A DNA stretch of 64,000 bases from positions 6,011,001-6,075,000 of the forward strand of contig NZ_JALRMO010000001.1 in assembly GCF_023276405.1 (NCBI RefSeq), given 5' to 3'. The stretch comes from Paenibacillus hamazuiensis (GTDB taxonomy: Bacteria; Bacillota; Bacilli; Paenibacillales; NBRC-103111). The position numbers and the translations under genes were made by a program. Position 1 is the stretch's first letter, and each line of letters opens with the position of its first letter. The notes beneath the pieces are model-generated. The model was not told the origin of the DNA, ran no database searches, and was given only the letters and a program-made list of their open reading frames with translations. Below, in pieces: positions 61,617-64,000 of this stretch.

Positions 61617-63473
61617 TTACTGCGATTCCACGATATCGATGCTTTGAATAAATACCGGTTCGGTCGGTTTGCTTGTTTCCGAGCCTCCGTACTGCTTGAC
61701 GACCGGAACATCGGCAATGGCAAGGACCGTGTCCATCCCCTCCGTCACTTTACCGAATATCGTGTAATTAGGTATTTGATTTAAACCGCGGCAATCTTCT
61801 CCCGTGCAAATAAAAAACTGGCTCCCGTTCGTGTTTGGCCCGGCGTTGGCCATCGCCACAATCCCCGGTTCGTAGGAATAAGACGTCTGCAGCTCGTCTT
61901 CGAACTTGTATCCGGGCCCTCCCCGGCCGGTTCCGGTCGGATCGCCGCCCTGAATTATAAACGACTTGATGATACGGTGAAAGATGACGTCGTCATAGAA
62001 GCGTTCCCTGGAAAGAAAAACAAAATTGTTCACGGTTTTCGGCGCCGTTTCGGCAAATAATTCGATGGTGAAATCGCCTTTATTCGTATGTACTTTGGCC
62101 TGATATTTTTTTGCCGTATCGATGGCCATTTCCGGCGGGCTTTTATACGTTTTTCCGCTAGCTGCGCTTGGTTGAGGTTGGGTTTGAGCTGCGGGTTTTT
62201 CCTTATTTTTGCCGGTTATATGCTCCACATAATTGATCTTGCCGACGATTTGGCTGAGCGCAATCGGCCCCATGTCCGGCGAACGGCTGTCCGAGCTGTT
62301 GTTATAATTGTCCCCGATGACAAACACTTGCTTGTCATTCAATTTAACGTCCGCTTGACTCCGCGTATTCCCTGGAAAAAACATGGAGGAATCACGTTTT
62401 CCGTTTACAAACAGCTTCTCCTGATCAATGCGGATCGTCTCTCCGGGAAGCCCTGCCACCCGCCTCATATACATGTTCCCGTTTTGGCCCTTAAAAATAA
62501 TCAGATCGTTCCTGGAAACGGGGGTCGTCTGATAGTAATTTTTGTCCACCCAGACGCGTTCCTTATCTGCGATGGTCGGTTCCATGGAAGAGCCTTCTGC
62601 GATATAACGTGCGTATCGCTGCTGCTTGGGGAGATCCTTTGCGGTTTCCAGGATCTCGAGGATCTGCTTTATTGTCGGAGCATCCTCGGGGGTGGCCAGC
62701 TTGAGCAGCACTTGAATATAATCGGCAATCGTGGATCCGTTTTTTTGCTTTTTTAGCGGATCCGCTCCATACTGAATCAGTAATTTCACGATCTCCGGCT
62801 GCTTGCTGAATGCAGCGATACCCAGGCTTTGGTATTTCCCTTCAGGGTCTGTAGGTTTCGTCATATCCGGTATCGCGCCATTTTCCAGCAGAAGCTTGAC
62901 CATTTCGGTATTTTTAGAAAGCACAGCAGCATCCATAGTGGAGATACCGTTATCTTTGTATATAAAATTGGGGCCGCCCCCCTGATCAAACCCGTATTTT
63001 ACTTTATCCATGTTACCCAACAATGCTCCGAGGAACACATAATAACTTTTATCGGTAATAATATGGATTTCTTTGTTGTTAGGCTCCCATTCGACATCTC
63101 CCTCGGAAAACTCCGCTAAAGACCGGATCGGAACAAACGTCGAGCCGTTCACCATCCGGGGAGCCGCGGCAAGCTCGACCGGCTCGCCATTGATGTAAGC
63201 CTCAGCTCTGTTCAACTGCAGCTGTACTTTCTTATTCGGAGCCGTTCCGGTGATGGACAGACTCCCCTCGTCCCATTGAACCGCAAAGCCAAGCGCTTCG
63301 AAGGAAGGCCTGAACTGTACGAACGTATTGCCCTCTTCTATTATCGGTGATTGATCGTAAATCACCTTGCTGCCGTTGACAAACACACTGACCTGCTCCT
63401 CCGCATGAGCAGCGGGGATTACAAAAAGACTGCATAAAGCAAGCAACAAACTGAGCTTCCAAAAACGCAACAT
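61617..63473 (-). CDS. Secreted stalk-ankyrin-signal peptidase-cyclophilin fusion protein
   Basis: 618 residues from the ATG after GAGGTGCTGAAG. Signal peptide (LRFWKLSLLLALCSLFVIPA, cleavage after AHA). Copper-amine-oxidase-N stalk domain (about 28-145, VFVNGSKVIYDQSPII and FVPIRSLAEF). Ankyrin-like repeats (about 165-275, MDAAVLSKNTEMVKLLLENG, PEIVKLLIQYGADPL). S26 signal-peptidase domain (about 295-430, EGSSMEPTI with the Ser, YMRRVAGLPGE, GDNYNNSSDSRSPDMGP). Cyclophilin-type isomerase (about 460-618, FHRIIKSFIIQGGDPTGTG, GSQFFICTG). The usual catalytic Lys of the peptidase (KR-V-x-GLPG) appears as Arg, so peptidase activity is doubtful. It probably acts at the outer face of the membrane in protein maturation. 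Confidence 0.92.
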   Translation of the reverse strand: MLRFWKLSLLLALCSLFVIPAAHAEEQVSVFVNGSKVIYDQSPIIEEGNTFVQFRPSFEALGFAVQWDEGSLSITGTAPNKKVQLQLNRAEAYINGEPVELAAAPRMVNGSTFVPIRSLAEFSEGDVEWEPNNKEIHIITDKSYYVFLGALLGNMDKVKYGFDQGGGPNFIYKDNGISTMDAAVLSKNTEMVKLLLENGAIPDMTKPTDPEGKYQSLGIAAFSKQPEIVKLLIQYGADPLKKQKNGSTIADYIQVLLKLATPEDAPTIKQILEILETAKDLPKQQRYARYIAEGSSMEPTIADKERVWVDKNYYQTTPVSRNDLIIFKGQNGNMYMRRVAGLPGETIRIDQEKLFVNGKRDSSMFFPGNTRSQADVKLNDKQVFVIGDNYNNSSDSRSPDMGPIALSQIVGKINYVEHITGKNKEKPAAQTQPQPSAASGKTYKSPPEMAIDTAKKYQAKVHTNKGDFTIELFAETAPKTVNNFVFLSRERFYDDVIFHRIIKSFIIQGGDPTGTGRGGPGYKFEDELQTSYSYEPGIVAMANAGPNTNGSQFFICTGEDCRGLNQIPNYTIFGKVTEGMDTVLAIADVPVVKQYGGSETSKPTEPVFIQSIDIVESQ

Positions 63474-63613
63474 CTTCAGCACCTCGATCGTTTCCCTACG
63501 CCAGGGGAATCCCCACCCGGGTAATAGATTAGTATGGTAGACATAATCTTCCTACGAGATTTTACCATGAAAATCGGGGGGTGTGGTGAGGTGGCGTAAA
63601 ATTTATTTTACAC

Positions 63614-63658
63614 AAAAAAAGACCGGGCAGCCGCGCAGATCGCGAGCGGTCCCGGCCT
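63614..63658 (-). terminator. GH88 gene terminator
   Basis: GGCCGGGACCGC and GCGGCTGCCCGGTC form a stem, followed by TTTTTTTG on the minus strand. Confidence 0.7.
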
Positions 63659-63692
63659 TCTCGGGTACGCTTCTCCTTTCAGCGGAGAAGCG

Positions 63693-64000
63693 TCAAAAAA
63701 TTTTGCGCTGCCAGCCCATGAGCTTGGCGATCGCTTCGACGTAATAGTAGTCTCCGTATATCAGCGAGACATTGATGTTCTGACCGGCCGGCTTGTTGCC
63801 GGTCCCCTCCAGCAGGATCGCCTCGTGTTCGGGGCGATCCCACGTGCCGTAATGCTGCGTCAGAGACAGCAGCATCTTCTCCGCGGCCGCGCGGTACATG
63901 CGGCCCTCCGCTTCGGGCAGCGCCGCGGCGATCTCGAGCAGCCCCGAAGCGGCGCAGGACGCCGCGGACGTGTCGCGCGGCTCGCCCGCGAGGTCGCCGC
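63693..64000 (-). CDS. GH88/GH105 unsaturated glucuronyl or rhamnogalacturonyl hydrolase, C-terminal part
   Basis: The frame is open to the right edge; about 102 residues are visible. GEPRDTSAASCAASGLLEIA and the final NINVSLIYGDYYYVEAIAKL followed by MGW are the family's C-terminal marks. These enzymes cut unsaturated uronic acids from the ends of polysaccharide-lyase products (YteR/YesR type). The 5' part with the catalytic Asp lies outside the window. Confidence 0.9.
   Translation of the reverse strand, partial: GDLAGEPRDTSAASCAASGLLEIAAALPEAEGRMYRAAAEKMLLSLTQHYGTWDRPEHEAILLEGTGNKPAGQNINVSLIYGDYYYVEAIAKLMGWQRKIF

Overview
The window looks like a chromosome segment from a Paenibacillus-type Firmicute. 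The supporting genes are a dgkB/rlmD (yerQ/yefA-like) pair, the TrpR-like YerC protein, cspA next to a ydjO-like gene, YitT and DUF975 membrane proteins, a copper-amine-oxidase-N stalk protein, a GH88 hydrolase, strong GGAGG ribosome sites and frequent GTG/TTG starts.

Positions 1 to about 45,450 are an accessory (defence-type) region, nearly all on the minus strand and visibly more AT-rich than what follows, especially 35.4-45.4 kb. From left to right it holds: a McrB-like AAA+ gene cut by the window edge, in one operon with a YhaM-like exoribonuclease; a complete group IIC intron sitting directly behind the hsdR terminator; a type I restriction system hsdM-hsdS-hsdR whose hsdM is split by an IS4-family element with a 7-bp target duplication; a decayed UvrD/RecB-like gene; a WYL-domain regulator; a 46-codon gene; a DUF1643/DUF4139/Sir2 operon; a six-gene operon with three different dynamin-like GTPases; a GIY-YIG protein; debris around an IS1634-family element; a McrB/DUF2357-nuclease pair; a D12 adenine methyltransferase with a ParB-like partner; a MazF/PemK-like protein; and a nucleotidyl-cyclase-like gene, an unknown 578-residue gene and a membrane protein separated by an IS256-family element.

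The most notable signal is regulatory. Five accessory transcription units (yhaM-mcrB, hsdMSR, the WYL regulator itself, the 46-codon gene and the dynamin operon) carry the same composite promoter element. Four are close matches and hsdM is weaker. In the orientation of transcription it is a LexA/DinR-like (G/A)AAC-N4-GTTY box, two bases, a TGACA-N6-TGTCA palindrome, 11 bases and a -10 hexamer. This suggests that otherwise unrelated defence genes are co-regulated by LexA, by the local WYL protein, or by both.

A second structural signal is at the right border. The last codons of rlmD (45.5 kb) are repeated at 38.4 kb as a 26-bp direct repeat with one mismatch, as expected for an attachment site used by a mobile island that inserts at the 3' end of rlmD.

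From 45.5 kb to the end the sequence is GC-rich core genome with ordinary, well-spaced genes and good terminators: rlmD, dgkB, cbiX-like, an XRE regulator next to a broken SDR gene, yerC, a YqfQ-like protein, thuA-like, AraC regulator, YitT, SDR, cspA, ydjO-like, small membrane proteins, a nucleotidyltransferase, azoR, a secreted multidomain protein joining stalk, ankyrin, signal-peptidase and cyclophilin domains, and a partial GH88 gene. A non-coding repeat family with MITE-like ends occurs at 17.7, 55.3 and 59.9 kb.
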